From AWTP1-13 sp039808585 (GTDB lineage: Bacteria > Pseudomonadota > Alphaproteobacteria > Rhizobiales > Hyphomicrobiaceae), in assembly GCA_039808585.1 (NCBI GenBank), contig JBDHTJ010000001.1, forward strand, positions 1 through 64,000: a stretch of 64,000 bases of DNA, read 5' to 3'. A program made the translations under genes and the position numbers. This document shows positions 52,032-61,292 of the stretch, piece after piece. The number at the start of each line of letters is the position of its first letter. Within the stretch, counting starts at the first letter, position 1. The notes beneath the pieces are model-generated. The model had not been told where the DNA came from, ran no database searches, and saw nothing but the letters and a program-made list of their open reading frames with translations.

Positions 52032-52394
52032 ATGGTTCGAATTGGCAGAATGGCGGCAATCCCCTTCATCGTGTTTTCTTTCGCGGCTTCAGCCGGCGAT
52101 ATGAAGGACATGGTCGGGAAATGGCGTTGGCAGAATTTTACCGTCGAGGTCAACGAATGTCAGGGCGATAGCGTTTGTGCAAAAATCATTGCCGGTCCAA
52201 AGAATGTCGGCATGGACGTGTTTGCTTCGAAGTTCGTGGCCAGGAACGGGGCGTGGTTCGGGCAGGTCACCCACCCCGAGACCAAGGAAACCTACAACAC
52301 CATGTTTCAGCAGGTGGACAAGGACCGCTGGCGTCTCAACGGTTGCACGTCCGCGAAAATATGTCTGACCGGCGAGTTCGTGCGCGCAAGGTAG
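52032..52394 (+). CDS. Small exported protein, DUF2147-like pattern
   Basis: A 120-residue exported protein. Signal peptide MAAIPFIVFSFAASAG, mature start DMKDMVGKWRWQ. The pattern of a Trp-rich first strand followed by VEVNECQGDSVCAKIIAG and a C-terminal WRLNGCTSAKICLTGEFVR is like DUF2147 proteins, which are small periplasmic beta proteins of unknown function, with four cysteines in two probable disulphides. The assignment to DUF2147 is tentative. Five bases after the preceding gene; the ATG at 52032 is used, with one at 52050 as an alternative. Confidence 0.65.
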   Translation: MVRIGRMAAIPFIVFSFAASAGDMKDMVGKWRWQNFTVEVNECQGDSVCAKIIAGPKNVGMDVFASKFVARNGAWFGQVTHPETKETYNTMFQQVDKDRWRLNGCTSAKICLTGEFVRAR

Positions 52395-52437
52395 CGATTG
52401 CTCGAGGTACTGATCACGCTTTTGATGGATGCTTGCA

Positions 52438-52677
52438 TCACCCCCGCAAGCGTGCACGCTTGTCCAGCCAGCGCCCTCCCAGCAGGCAAGCTCCACCAGC
52501 GAGCGCAATCGCAAGGCCGATCTGCCACAAGGGGACGAGCACAAACTCGAACTTCGCAGGATCACCGAAATTGTAGCTCGCCCCGAGCCCCATGAGACTG
52601 AGCCCTGCGCTCACCACGATGAGCATCGTGCCGATGCCGAGAAGGGCGCCACCGAGCCACATCAAAGCCTTTCGCAT
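52438..52677 (-). CDS. Small two-helix membrane protein
   Basis: A 79-residue protein with two hydrophobic segments, about 6-30 (LMWLGGALLGIGTMLIVVSA) and 50-68 (LWQIGLAIALAGGACLLGG), joined by a short loop (ASYNFGDPAKFEF), ending with a basic tail KRARLRG. Inner-membrane location is likely. No family recognised and no obvious partner; the MarR-family gene lies 147 bases upstream on the same strand. Confidence 0.65.
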   Translation of the reverse strand: MRKALMWLGGALLGIGTMLIVVSAGLSLMGLGASYNFGDPAKFEFVLVPLWQIGLAIALAGGACLLGGRWLDKRARLRG

Positions 52678-52824
52678 GTGTCACCTCCCCTCCATCTTTA
52701 GCAGAAAAACATCTGCCTGGGCTCACCACGCCGCCCGGTTTTCAGGAGATGCCGCGCCTGCCCGATCGATTGCATGGCTTTCAGCACGCAGGGGGGCCTG
52801 AACTCGCTTCTCGTGTCGCTGCCT

Positions 52825-53319
52825 TCAGACTTCCTCGATCAGCCTGTTGAGAAGCGCCAGCAGATCCGCCCGCCCCTTCGCTCCGAGGATCTTCTCCAGT
52901 CGCGCCTCGTGCTCGGCTTCGAGCGCATTGGCATGTGCCAGCAGGCGCTCGCCCTCGGGCGTCAGGTGAAGGGCATAGGACCGGCGATCCCGCGGCGAGG
53001 GCCTGCGCTCTGCAAGTCCGCGCTGCTCGAGCGCATCGATCAGCACCACGAAGTTGGCGCGCTGGATGCCGAGCAGCGCCGCGATGTCCGATTGCTTCAA
53101 GCCGGGGCGGTGCTTCAGCATCACGAGCACGCTGTACTGCGCGGGGCGCAGGTCCACTTCGGCGAACTTCTTGATCACCGTATCGAACACGGCGAGCTGC
53201 GCACGCCGCAAAGCATAGCCGATCATGCCGGACAGCGGACCTACGCCGCCCGGCTGCGTGACGTCATTGGGCGTCACCGCAGCGTCGTCCTGCGTGGCCG
53301 AAGTGCCGCTCGCACTCAT
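52825..53319 (-). CDS. MarR-family transcriptional regulator
   Basis: A 164-residue winged-helix regulator. The DNA-binding part is visible as GLKQSDIAALLGIQRANFVV, recognition helix, then the beta wing RRPSPRDRRSYALHLTPEGE with the conserved Asp-Arg-Arg. Family members sense aromatic or other small acids and repress adjacent genes. It is divergent from the fused Liv-type ABC operon, which it most likely controls; a candidate inverted-repeat operator lies between them. Inducer unknown. Confidence 0.9.
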   Translation of the reverse strand: MSASGTSATQDDAAVTPNDVTQPGGVGPLSGMIGYALRRAQLAVFDTVIKKFAEVDLRPAQYSVLVMLKHRPGLKQSDIAALLGIQRANFVVLIDALEQRGLAERRPSPRDRRSYALHLTPEGERLLAHANALEAEHEARLEKILGAKGRADLLALLNRLIEEV

Positions 53320-53365
53320 GCTGGCTCCATGCTTTCATCTTGGCCTTGATAGTAGGGCGCCGAAT

Positions 53366-53388
53366 TGTTATGCTCAACTACAATAACA
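53366..53388. promoter_or_regulatory. Candidate MarR operator in the divergent region
   Basis: TGTTAT (53366-53371) and ATAACA (53383-53388) form an inverted repeat with an 11-base spacer, 47 bases upstream of the MarR gene and about 200 bases upstream of the permease gene. The surrounding A/T-rich stretch stands out from the GC-rich background. MarR dimers bind such repeats, so this is a plausible but unproven operator. Confidence 0.45.
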
Positions 53389-53584
53389 GTAAAACAAAAA
53401 CAATGTCGGGGGGATGAGCTTTGGCCGGGCTCGCGCTGATCCGGATTTGCACGGGGCAGCGCGCATCCTGCGCGCCGCAGACGCCGCAAGCCAATCACAC
53501 CCTCGACCATGACGTACCGGCTCCCGCGCCCCCTGGCGCGCGTGCCGGTTCGGAGTTCGGGGCAGGTGACGCCGGAGTGCGCGA

Positions 53585-54622
53585 TTGGACAGTACCATCC
53601 TCCTTTTCCTGCTGCAGGACGGCATAACCAACGGGGCGATCTATGCCCTGCTCGGCCTCGCCCTCGTGCTCGTCTTCGCCGTGACACGCGTCATCCTCGT
53701 CTCGCAAGGCGAGTTCGTGACCTATGGCGCGATGACGCTCGCGATGCTCGACATGGGCCGCGTCCCCGGCACCGCCGGCCTGCTCGTGGTCTTTGCGGGC
53801 CTTGCGCTCGTCGTTGAGCTTTGGAGCAGCAGGCGGCAGTTGAGCATCCGTCTTCTGACCCGCCTCGCCCTGCTCTACGTGCTGCTGCCCTTGGCGATCG
53901 TCGCACTCGCCGTCTGGCTTGCGCCGATGCGCCTTGGCCCCGTGCCGCAGGCATTGATTGCAATCTGCATCGTGGCGCCGATGGGCCCTTATCTCTACCG
54001 CATCGCTTTCCAGCCGCTGTCCGAGGCTTCCGTCCTCGTATTGCTGATCGCCGCCGTTGGCACGCACTTCTCCATGACCGGCCTCGGCCTGCTTTTCTTC
54101 GGCCCCGAAGGCTTGCGCGCGCGGCCTCTGTCCACTGCCGGCTTCAACCTGGGGCCGATCCCCGTCTCCGGGCAGAGCATCGCGATCTACGCAACGGCCA
54201 TCATCTTGATGCTGGCGCTATACCTGTTCTTCGAGCGCACCATCCTCGGCAAGGCGCTGCGTGCGACGGCGGTGAACCGCCTTGGCGCACGGCTCGTGGG
54301 CATTCGCACGGCCCTGTCGGGCCAGATTGCCTTCATCATCGCGGCGTCCATCGGCGCACTGTCGGGGGTGCTCATCGCCCCCGTCACCACGGTCTTCTAC
54401 GACTCGGGCTTCCTGATCGGGCTCAAGGGCTTTGTCGCGGCCATCGTCGGTGGCCTCGTCAGCTATCCGCTGGCGGCTGCTGCCGCACTCCTCGTCGGTA
54501 TCGTCGAGGCCTTCGCCTCCTTCTGGGCCTCGAGCTTCAAGGAGGTGATCGTCTTCCTGATTATCATCCCCGTGCTCGTCATGCGCTCGCTCTTCTCGCC
54601 CCACGTCGAAGAGGAGGAGTGA
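53585..54622 (+). CDS. Liv-type ABC transporter permease (LivH family)
   Basis: A 345-residue inner-membrane permease. TTG start at 53585 with GGAG at 53574-53577. The N-terminal LQDGITNGAIYALLGLALVL is typical of LivH. It has 8-9 membrane segments and the conserved GALSGVLIAPVTTVFYDSGF and KGFVAAIVGGLVSYPLAAAA. A longer loop and an extra helix pair near residues 75-135 make it bigger than LivH of the first system (287 aa). First gene of a three-gene operon; the ligand may be an aromatic acid given the MarR regulator, but this is inference. Confidence 0.9.
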   Translation: MDSTILLFLLQDGITNGAIYALLGLALVLVFAVTRVILVSQGEFVTYGAMTLAMLDMGRVPGTAGLLVVFAGLALVVELWSSRRQLSIRLLTRLALLYVLLPLAIVALAVWLAPMRLGPVPQALIAICIVAPMGPYLYRIAFQPLSEASVLVLLIAAVGTHFSMTGLGLLFFGPEGLRARPLSTAGFNLGPIPVSGQSIAIYATAIILMLALYLFFERTILGKALRATAVNRLGARLVGIRTALSGQIAFIIAASIGALSGVLIAPVTTVFYDSGFLIGLKGFVAAIVGGLVSYPLAAAAALLVGIVEAFASFWASSFKEVIVFLIIIPVLVMRSLFSPHVEEEE

Positions 54623-54625
54623 GCA

Positions 54626-56388
<1,763 letters not shown>

Positions 56389-56392
<4 letters not shown>

Positions 56393-57114
56393 GCGGGCCG
56401 CTGCTGGAGATCAAGAACCTCGCCGTCGCCTATGGCAAGGTGGAGGCCGTGCACGGCGTCTCTCTCAGCGTCGAGGCTGGCAGCATCGTCACGGTGATCG
56501 GGGCGAACGGCGCCGGCAAGACGACGCTCCTCAACGCCGCCATGGGCATACTGCCGTCGAACGGCCTCATGACCTTCGACGGTCGCGACCTTTCGGGCAT
56601 TTCCGTGGAGGATCGCGTCGCGATGGGCCTCGCGCTGGTGCCGGAGAAACGCGAGCTGTTCTCGACCATGACGGTCGAGGAAAACCTTCTGCTCGGGGGC
56701 TTCCGCGCCAGCGGCGCGCAGCGCGCCGCAAGCATGGACAACGTCTTTCAGCGGTTTCCGCGCCTCAAGGAGCGGCGGCGGCAGATCGCCGGCACTCTCT
56801 CGGGCGGCGAGCGCCAGATGCTCGCAATGGGCCGCGCGCTGATGGGGCAACCACGTCTTCTGATGCTGGACGAGCCGAGCCTCGGCCTCGCCCCTCTCAT
56901 CGTGCGCGGCATCTTCGAGATCATCGCCGAGTTGCGCAAGAGCGGCGTCTCGATCCTGCTCGTCGAGCAGAACGCGCGCGCCGCCCTGCAGGCCGCCGAC
57001 AACGCCTATGTCATGGAACTCGGCGAGATCACCGCACAGGGGCCGGCGGCGCAGCTGGCCGCGGACCCCCGCGTCATCGAGAGCTATCTGGGGCTCGGCG
57101 CCGAACGCGAGTGA
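56389..57114 (+). CDS. Liv-type ABC transporter ATPase (LivF family)
   Basis: A 241-residue ATPase completing the second importer. Walker A GANGAGKTT, signature LSGGERQMLAMGRAL, Walker B LLMLDEPSLGLAP and the LivF-type LVEQNARAALQAAD. The ATG at 56389 overlaps the fused permease/ATPase stop. No periplasmic binding protein gene follows: the next gene is convergent. The transporter must therefore use a binding protein encoded elsewhere. Confidence 0.93.
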
Positions 57115-57147
57115 AGGCGCTTGGCCGGGCGCCCCGGCGACCGCGGA

Positions 57148-57561
57148 TCAGCCCGCGTCCTTCACCTGATGCACCTCGATCACGTTGCCTTCGGGATCGT
57201 AGAAGAAGATCTGCTCCCAGCCCTTCATGGCCCAGGCGCCATAATCCGAGAAGGGGATGCCCTTGGCCTTCAGATGCGCCTTGAAGGCCTCGATGTCGTC
57301 GGTGCGGAAGGCCACGTGGCCGCGATCGACGGGGTTCACGGCCTGGCCTGTGCGGAAGCCGATCCCCATGTCGCGCTCGGCCAGATGCAGCTCCGTCGTG
57401 CCGTCGGTGACGAATGCGACCTTGCCGGGATACCCCTGGTCGGCGATGCGCCCGGCCGACAACGTCGTTTCCTCCGCCAGCCCCAGCACCTCCCGATAGA
57501 AGCGATCGAGGGCCGATACGTCCTTCGAGACGAAATTGACATGATGCAACTTGAGCTTCAT
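57148..57561 (-). CDS. VOC-family (glyoxalase/bleomycin-resistance/dioxygenase) protein
   Basis: A single-domain VOC protein, 137 residues. MKLKLHHVNFVSKDVSALDR (metal ligand His7), TTELHLAERD, GHVAFRTDDIEAFKAHLKAK (His) and FFYDPEGNVIEVHQV (Glu) give the four metal-binding positions of a dimeric VOC enzyme. Substrates range from methylglyoxal hemithioacetals to catechols and cannot be read from sequence. The ATG at 57561 is used; in-frame sequence upstream is unrelated. It follows the MDR gene on the same strand after 71 bases. Confidence 0.88.
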   Translation of the reverse strand: MKLKLHHVNFVSKDVSALDRFYREVLGLAEETTLSAGRIADQGYPGKVAFVTDGTTELHLAERDMGIGFRTGQAVNPVDRGHVAFRTDDIEAFKAHLKAKGIPFSDYGAWAMKGWEQIFFYDPEGNVIEVHQVKDAG

Positions 57562-57632
57562 GAGCTGTGCCTTTTGCGGAGAGACATGCATTAGACTGCG
57601 GATGCAGCCCGTCTTCAAGCCATGCCGCCGTC

Positions 57633-58604
57633 TCAGACCGTCAGCACGATTTTTCCGAAATGCGCGTTGGCTTTCATGTGGGCCAGCGCTGCCGCTGCTT
57701 CGTCCAGTGGGAAAGTGCGATCGATCGGCAGGCGCAGCCGCCCCGCCTCGATGTGCCCCCACAGGTCTTGGCGCATCACCCGGTTGATCTCACGCACCTC
57801 GTCCACGCTGCGGGTGCGGAAGGTGACGCCGATGTAGTCGATGCGCTTCAAGGCATGCAGGTCGAAGTCGAACTCGCCCTTGAAGCCGCCAAGCCGGCCC
57901 ACGTTGACGATGCGCCCCAGCACTGCCGCCGCCTTCATGTTCTCGTTGGCGACGCTCGCCGAAACCTGGTCGACGATGAGATCGACACCTTTGCCCTTGG
58001 TAGCCTCCGCCACGTGCCGCGACCAGTCGGGCTGGCTCGTATCGATCGCGAGATCGGCACCGAACTCGCCAAGCCGCGCGCGCCGTGCGGCGTTTGTCGA
58101 CGTGCCCATCACCAGGGAAGCACCCATCACCTTCGCGATTTGCAGCCCCATGAGGCCCACGCCGGAACTCGCGCCCTGGATCAGCACGCTCTCACCGGCC
58201 TTCAATCGGCCGGCCGTGACGATGGCATTGTGCATCGTCTGCAGCGCGATGGGCAGGGTCACCGCCTGCTCATACCCCATGTTGTTGGCTGGGATGGGCG
58301 ACGTGCGTCCCCAGTCGGCAACCGCATATTCGGCATAGGCCGCAGAGCCCGAGCACATGACGCGATCGCCCGGCTTGATGCCTTTCGCCGCGCTGCCCAC
58401 CGCCTCCACTTCGCCCGCGAACTCCAGGCCCAGGATCGCGCCCGGCCCGCCGATCGCGCCGTGCATGTGCCCCGAAGCCATGATCACGTCGGCGCGGTTG
58501 AGGCCCGCAGCGCGCACGCGCACAAGCACTTGAGCATCGCCCGGCACCGGTTTCGGCACTTCGCGAACGGCAACGCCCGTCTCGGTGATCACGGCAGCTT
58601 TCAT
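57633..58604 (-). CDS. Zinc-free MDR oxidoreductase, quinone-oxidoreductase-like
   Basis: A 323-residue medium-chain dehydrogenase/reductase. The N-terminal GroES-like domain (PGDAQVLVRVRAAGLNRADV) lacks zinc ligands, and the Rossmann domain has the NADP(H) motif LIQGASSGVGLMGLQIAK. Members include NADPH:quinone reductases and enoyl reductases. The start is 12 bases after the conserved unknown gene at 58617, so it appears to be co-transcribed with the cytochrome/ligase-like cluster. Substrate unknown. Confidence 0.9.
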   Translation of the reverse strand: MKAAVITETGVAVREVPKPVPGDAQVLVRVRAAGLNRADVIMASGHMHGAIGGPGAILGLEFAGEVEAVGSAAKGIKPGDRVMCSGSAAYAEYAVADWGRTSPIPANNMGYEQAVTLPIALQTMHNAIVTAGRLKAGESVLIQGASSGVGLMGLQIAKVMGASLVMGTSTNAARRARLGEFGADLAIDTSQPDWSRHVAEATKGKGVDLIVDQVSASVANENMKAAAVLGRIVNVGRLGGFKGEFDFDLHALKRIDYIGVTFRTRSVDEVREINRVMRQDLWGHIEAGRLRLPIDRTFPLDEAAAALAHMKANAHFGKIVLTV

Positions 58605-58616
58605 GGCGCTCTCCCG

Positions 58617-59636
58617 TTACGATGCCGCCGCCAGCGGCAGGTTCATGAGCAGGTTCTGCGGTTTCATCTTCACTCGCTTGGCCGCATCCATGGCAAGGCC
58701 GAGATAGATCGGCTTGCCCTTCACGCGCGGAATCACGAGGCGCTCATCCTTGATGCGCATCCGGAAGAGGCCGAGGATGCGGGCATTGTCCTCAAGGCTC
58801 AGCGTCTTGCCTTGGTAGAGCGTGTTGAGCAGGTTTGTCGCCTCGCGGTCGAGGCCGATGTGCCAGCGCCAGTCGGGGTCCTCGATGTTCGGCCTCGGCT
58901 CCACCCGCACCTCGATCTTGAGAAGGTGCGCAAGCCACGCTTCAATGACGCGAGCGAAGGCGTCGGGCGCAGGCTGGCCGAAGCGGAAATCCACCACCGT
59001 GTCGAACCGGTCCGAGCGATCCCAGTAGATCTTCTTGTTGTCCTCATCGAGCACGTCGAGCGCTACGGACTTCATCGGCGTGCCGGTCTCTGACAGCAGC
59101 TGCGCCAGCCCTGTCTCCGTCCCCGCCTTGGCATGCATCTCCACGATCTCCTCGTCGGCGAGCATCAGCTGGCCTTCGGGCGTCGAGGCGCTTTGCTCGC
59201 GGAAGAAGATCTCCGCCGCGCGCAGTCGTATCGGATCCTGGCATTCGGCAAGGATGTTGCGCAGGATCAGGTGCACCATCTGGTCGATGAACACCGGCGG
59301 CACCGAGACACCGCCCTGGCGCATCATCCTGAGGTAGGCGCCCTCGATCGTGCCGGCCTTGGCAAGGATGTCGCGATAAGCGAGCACGACGCGATAGTTG
59401 CCGGCCACCTCCTGGTCGGCGAGCCCTGCGAGCTCGCCATCCGTGACCGCCCTGAAGGGGTCTTCCATCAGCGCCTCGTGCAGGGCGATCTCGCGCGCGC
59501 ATGACGTCTCGATGGGGTGCATCTCGGGCCGCGTGTAGTAGGCCCGAAGGAAGTCCGGTGTGACCGCGAGCCACCCCTCCGCGTCCACCTTCACCAGATG
59601 GAAGCCCGCCGATTTCCAGAAGTCACGCTTCGTCAT
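58617..59636 (-). CDS. Conserved protein of unknown function (DUF6352-like)
   Basis: A 339-residue soluble, mostly helical protein without signal peptide. It starts MTKRDFWKSAGFHLVKVDAE and contains VTPDFLRAYYTRPEMHPIET, DRFDTVVDFRFGQPAPDAFA and WRWHIGLDREATNLLNTLYQ, all looking like conserved blocks. I recall it from memory as the DUF6352 family, which co-occurs with the neighbouring genes in Bradyrhizobium-like genomes; no biochemical role is known to me. Its start overlaps the preceding gene by 14 bases, strong evidence for one transcript. Confidence 0.75.
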   Translation of the reverse strand: MTKRDFWKSAGFHLVKVDAEGWLAVTPDFLRAYYTRPEMHPIETSCAREIALHEALMEDPFRAVTDGELAGLADQEVAGNYRVVLAYRDILAKAGTIEGAYLRMMRQGGVSVPPVFIDQMVHLILRNILAECQDPIRLRAAEIFFREQSASTPEGQLMLADEEIVEMHAKAGTETGLAQLLSETGTPMKSVALDVLDEDNKKIYWDRSDRFDTVVDFRFGQPAPDAFARVIEAWLAHLLKIEVRVEPRPNIEDPDWRWHIGLDREATNLLNTLYQGKTLSLEDNARILGLFRMRIKDERLVIPRVKGKPIYLGLAMDAAKRVKMKPQNLLMNLPLAAAS

Positions 59637-60117
59637 CGACGACGCTCCAGATGCGCGCGTTGGCGTGCTGGTCCTCCAGCGACTGCTTCTGCAAGGTGCG
59701 GAACTCCTCCTTCATGCCGCCGTCGCCGTCGAAGCTGCGGCGCAACGCGAACACCGTATTGATGTCGGCATCCTTGACGAGATCGGCGACGAACGCGACC
59801 TCGTCGCGTGCGACCTCGCGTGCCTCGTCCAGCGTCGGCGCGCCCCACGCCTCGATGAAATGCGAAGCGAGCATTTCCACCATCTGCGCCTCGTCTTCCG
59901 GCAATGCCTCTCCGACCGTGGCGAATGTGGAACGGCCGAAGCTCGAAAGCCCCAGGAACCCGTTGGCGAAGGCCTGCCGTGTCTTGCCCTTGAGGTCGTC
60001 TGCAGCAAGGTGCGCAAAGGCGAATGCGCCGGGCACCGCCCATTCCCCGGGCTCCGCCGCCTTGTCGAACACGAACGTATCGGACACATCGAAGCGGATG
60101 GTGCGCAAGAGCTTCAC
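59623..60117 (-). CDS. Conserved protein of unknown function (DUF6505-like)
   Basis: A 164-residue soluble protein from a GTG at 60117 that overlaps the stop of the ligase-like gene (GTGA). It starts VKLLRTIRFDVSDTFVFDKA, followed by EWAVPGAFAFAHLAADDLKG and a helical middle (EDEAQMVEMLASHFIEAWGA; LDEAREVARDEVAFVADLVK). I associate it with the DUF6505 family by memory; function unknown. It is wedged between the ligase-like gene and the DUF6352-like gene with overlaps at both ends, so the three probably act together. Confidence 0.75.
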   Translation of the reverse strand: MKLLRTIRFDVSDTFVFDKAAEPGEWAVPGAFAFAHLAADDLKGKTRQAFANGFLGLSSFGRSTFATVGEALPEDEAQMVEMLASHFIEAWGAPTLDEAREVARDEVAFVADLVKDADINTVFALRRSFDGDGGMKEEFRTLQKQSLEDQHANARIWSVVDDEA

Positions 60118-60848
60118 GAGGCGGGCTCCAGCCACTGCACGTGGCGCGCATAGCCCAGCGTACGCACCCGGCCGTCGGCAATGCGCAGCATGATGCCGGC
60201 AGCCTCGTCGAGCCCCACGGCCGTTCCCTCGATCGTGCCTTCCTCCGCCGGAAACGGCAGCGGCGCTTCCCGGCCAGCGCAACGCATCAGCCAATCGTCG
60301 TGCGCGGAGCGGAAACCCTCGTCCATCCAATGATGCAGGCGCTTCAGGAAATGCGCCGCGATGGCCTCGACGAGATCCGTGCGAGTGATCTCGCCGCCGG
60401 CTTCTTCCGCCACAGACGTCCGCGACCAGTCCGTTCGCTCCTCCTGCGCCGCGATCTCGATGTTGGCTGCCGCCACGATCCAGGCCGGCTCCTGCGAAAG
60501 CGGCCCAGTGGGCGCATGCAGATGCACCTCCCCCGCCACCGAGTTGTTGAGCAGGATCGCATCGGGCCACCGGTGCAGGATCGCCACTTTCGGCGGGCAC
60601 AGCGCAGCAAGCGCATCGACCACTGCGACGGTGAGCAGCGGCCCCATCTGCAGCGCCCGCTCCAGGCTCACATCGGGTTCCAGGATGATGGCAAGCTCGG
60701 CGCGCGTGGTGTTGCGCGCCCATATCACGTCGCCCGCGCCAAGCTCTCCGGCCTGAACGGCGCGAATAGCTTCCGTGGCGGGCACGAGTGGAGCCCTGAC
60801 GCCATGACCTGTCAAAAGCGGCGGGAACGTTGGGTCGGGCAGGTGCAT
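60114..60848 (-). CDS. Biotin/lipoate-ligase-fold protein lacking usual catalytic residues
   Basis: A 244-residue protein resembling the BirA/LplA fold: LLTVAVVDALAALCPPKVAI, HRWPDAILLNN, then SVAGEVHLHAPTG match the central BPL strands, and the end (EGTAVGLDEAAGIMLRIADG) matches the small C-terminal SH3-like domain. Two signatures are degenerate: the GRGRRGR biotinyl-AMP loop is replaced by WARNTTRAELAI, and the catalytic lysine of KLAG by Ser103 in SVAG. It may be a non-catalytic carrier or a ligase with altered chemistry. It is clearly operonic with its neighbours. Confidence 0.75.
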   Translation of the reverse strand: MHLPDPTFPPLLTGHGVRAPLVPATEAIRAVQAGELGAGDVIWARNTTRAELAIILEPDVSLERALQMGPLLTVAVVDALAALCPPKVAILHRWPDAILLNNSVAGEVHLHAPTGPLSQEPAWIVAAANIEIAAQEERTDWSRTSVAEEAGGEITRTDLVEAIAAHFLKRLHHWMDEGFRSAHDDWLMRCAGREAPLPFPAEEGTIEGTAVGLDEAAGIMLRIADGRVRTLGYARHVQWLEPAS

Positions 60849-60886
60849 GAGGATCCGGAGGGCGCGAGGCCGCGACGACGCCGCGC

Positions 60887-61072
60887 CTAGCCCGCGTCGA
60901 TCTCCTCCTCGATCACATGCTTGAGGTCGGTACCATCGGCCGTGAGCACTATCTTCACTTTCAGCTTGCCCTTGCCCGAGGAGCGAACCACACGCTCGAT
61001 CTCGCGCTGCGAGGTGACGCCCACCTGCTTCAGGAACTTGCGGATCGACATGTTGAGCTTGTCTTCATCCAT
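60887..61072 (-). CDS. Small conserved protein, DUF6494-like
   Basis: A 61-residue acidic/basic protein (MDEDKLNMSIRKFLKQVGVT, then SQREIERVVRSSGKGKLKVK and IVLTADGTDLKHVIEEEIDA). Predicted helix at the N-terminus and two strands at the C-terminus; no signal peptide. I recall it as the DUF6494 family from memory, found beside similar genes. Its role is unknown; it might be a small subunit or regulator of the enzyme complex. It lies 47 bases after the 41-residue peptide gene and 38 before the ligase-like gene. Confidence 0.75.
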   Translation of the reverse strand: MDEDKLNMSIRKFLKQVGVTSQREIERVVRSSGKGKLKVKIVLTADGTDLKHVIEEEIDAG

Positions 61073-61119
61073 GGCCGTCTCCTGTCAGAGGCAATCGCTG
61101 GAGGCGTGCAAGGCCGCGC

Positions 61120-61245
61120 TCACAGCCGCACGTTGGGATGCGAAGAGTAGACCTGGCTCGACGACATCGGCACCAGGCTGAGGCCGATGGCCGCCGCGAA
61201 GGCAATCGCGACCAGGGCCACGACGCTGAGAATGAAAGCTTTCAT
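61120..61245 (-). CDS. 41-residue membrane peptide in the cytochrome cluster
   Basis: A very short reading frame with ATG at 61245 and TGA at 61120. The peptide is MKAFILSVVALVAIAFAAAI then GLSLVPMSSSQVYSSHPNVR and Leu. A single hydrophobic segment (about 4-26) is followed by a short polar tail, giving a one-span membrane protein or an exported peptide. It lies between the WD40/cytochrome gene and the DUF6494-like gene, 47 bases from each, on the same strand. The hydrophobic pattern and spacing support a real gene, probably a small subunit of the membrane complex. Confidence 0.7.
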   Translation of the reverse strand: MKAFILSVVALVAIAFAAAIGLSLVPMSSSQVYSSHPNVRL

Positions 61246-61292
61246 GGGTCAACTCCGTTTCCGGTGAGTCTGGGGCAAGTCGGCATGCTGCG

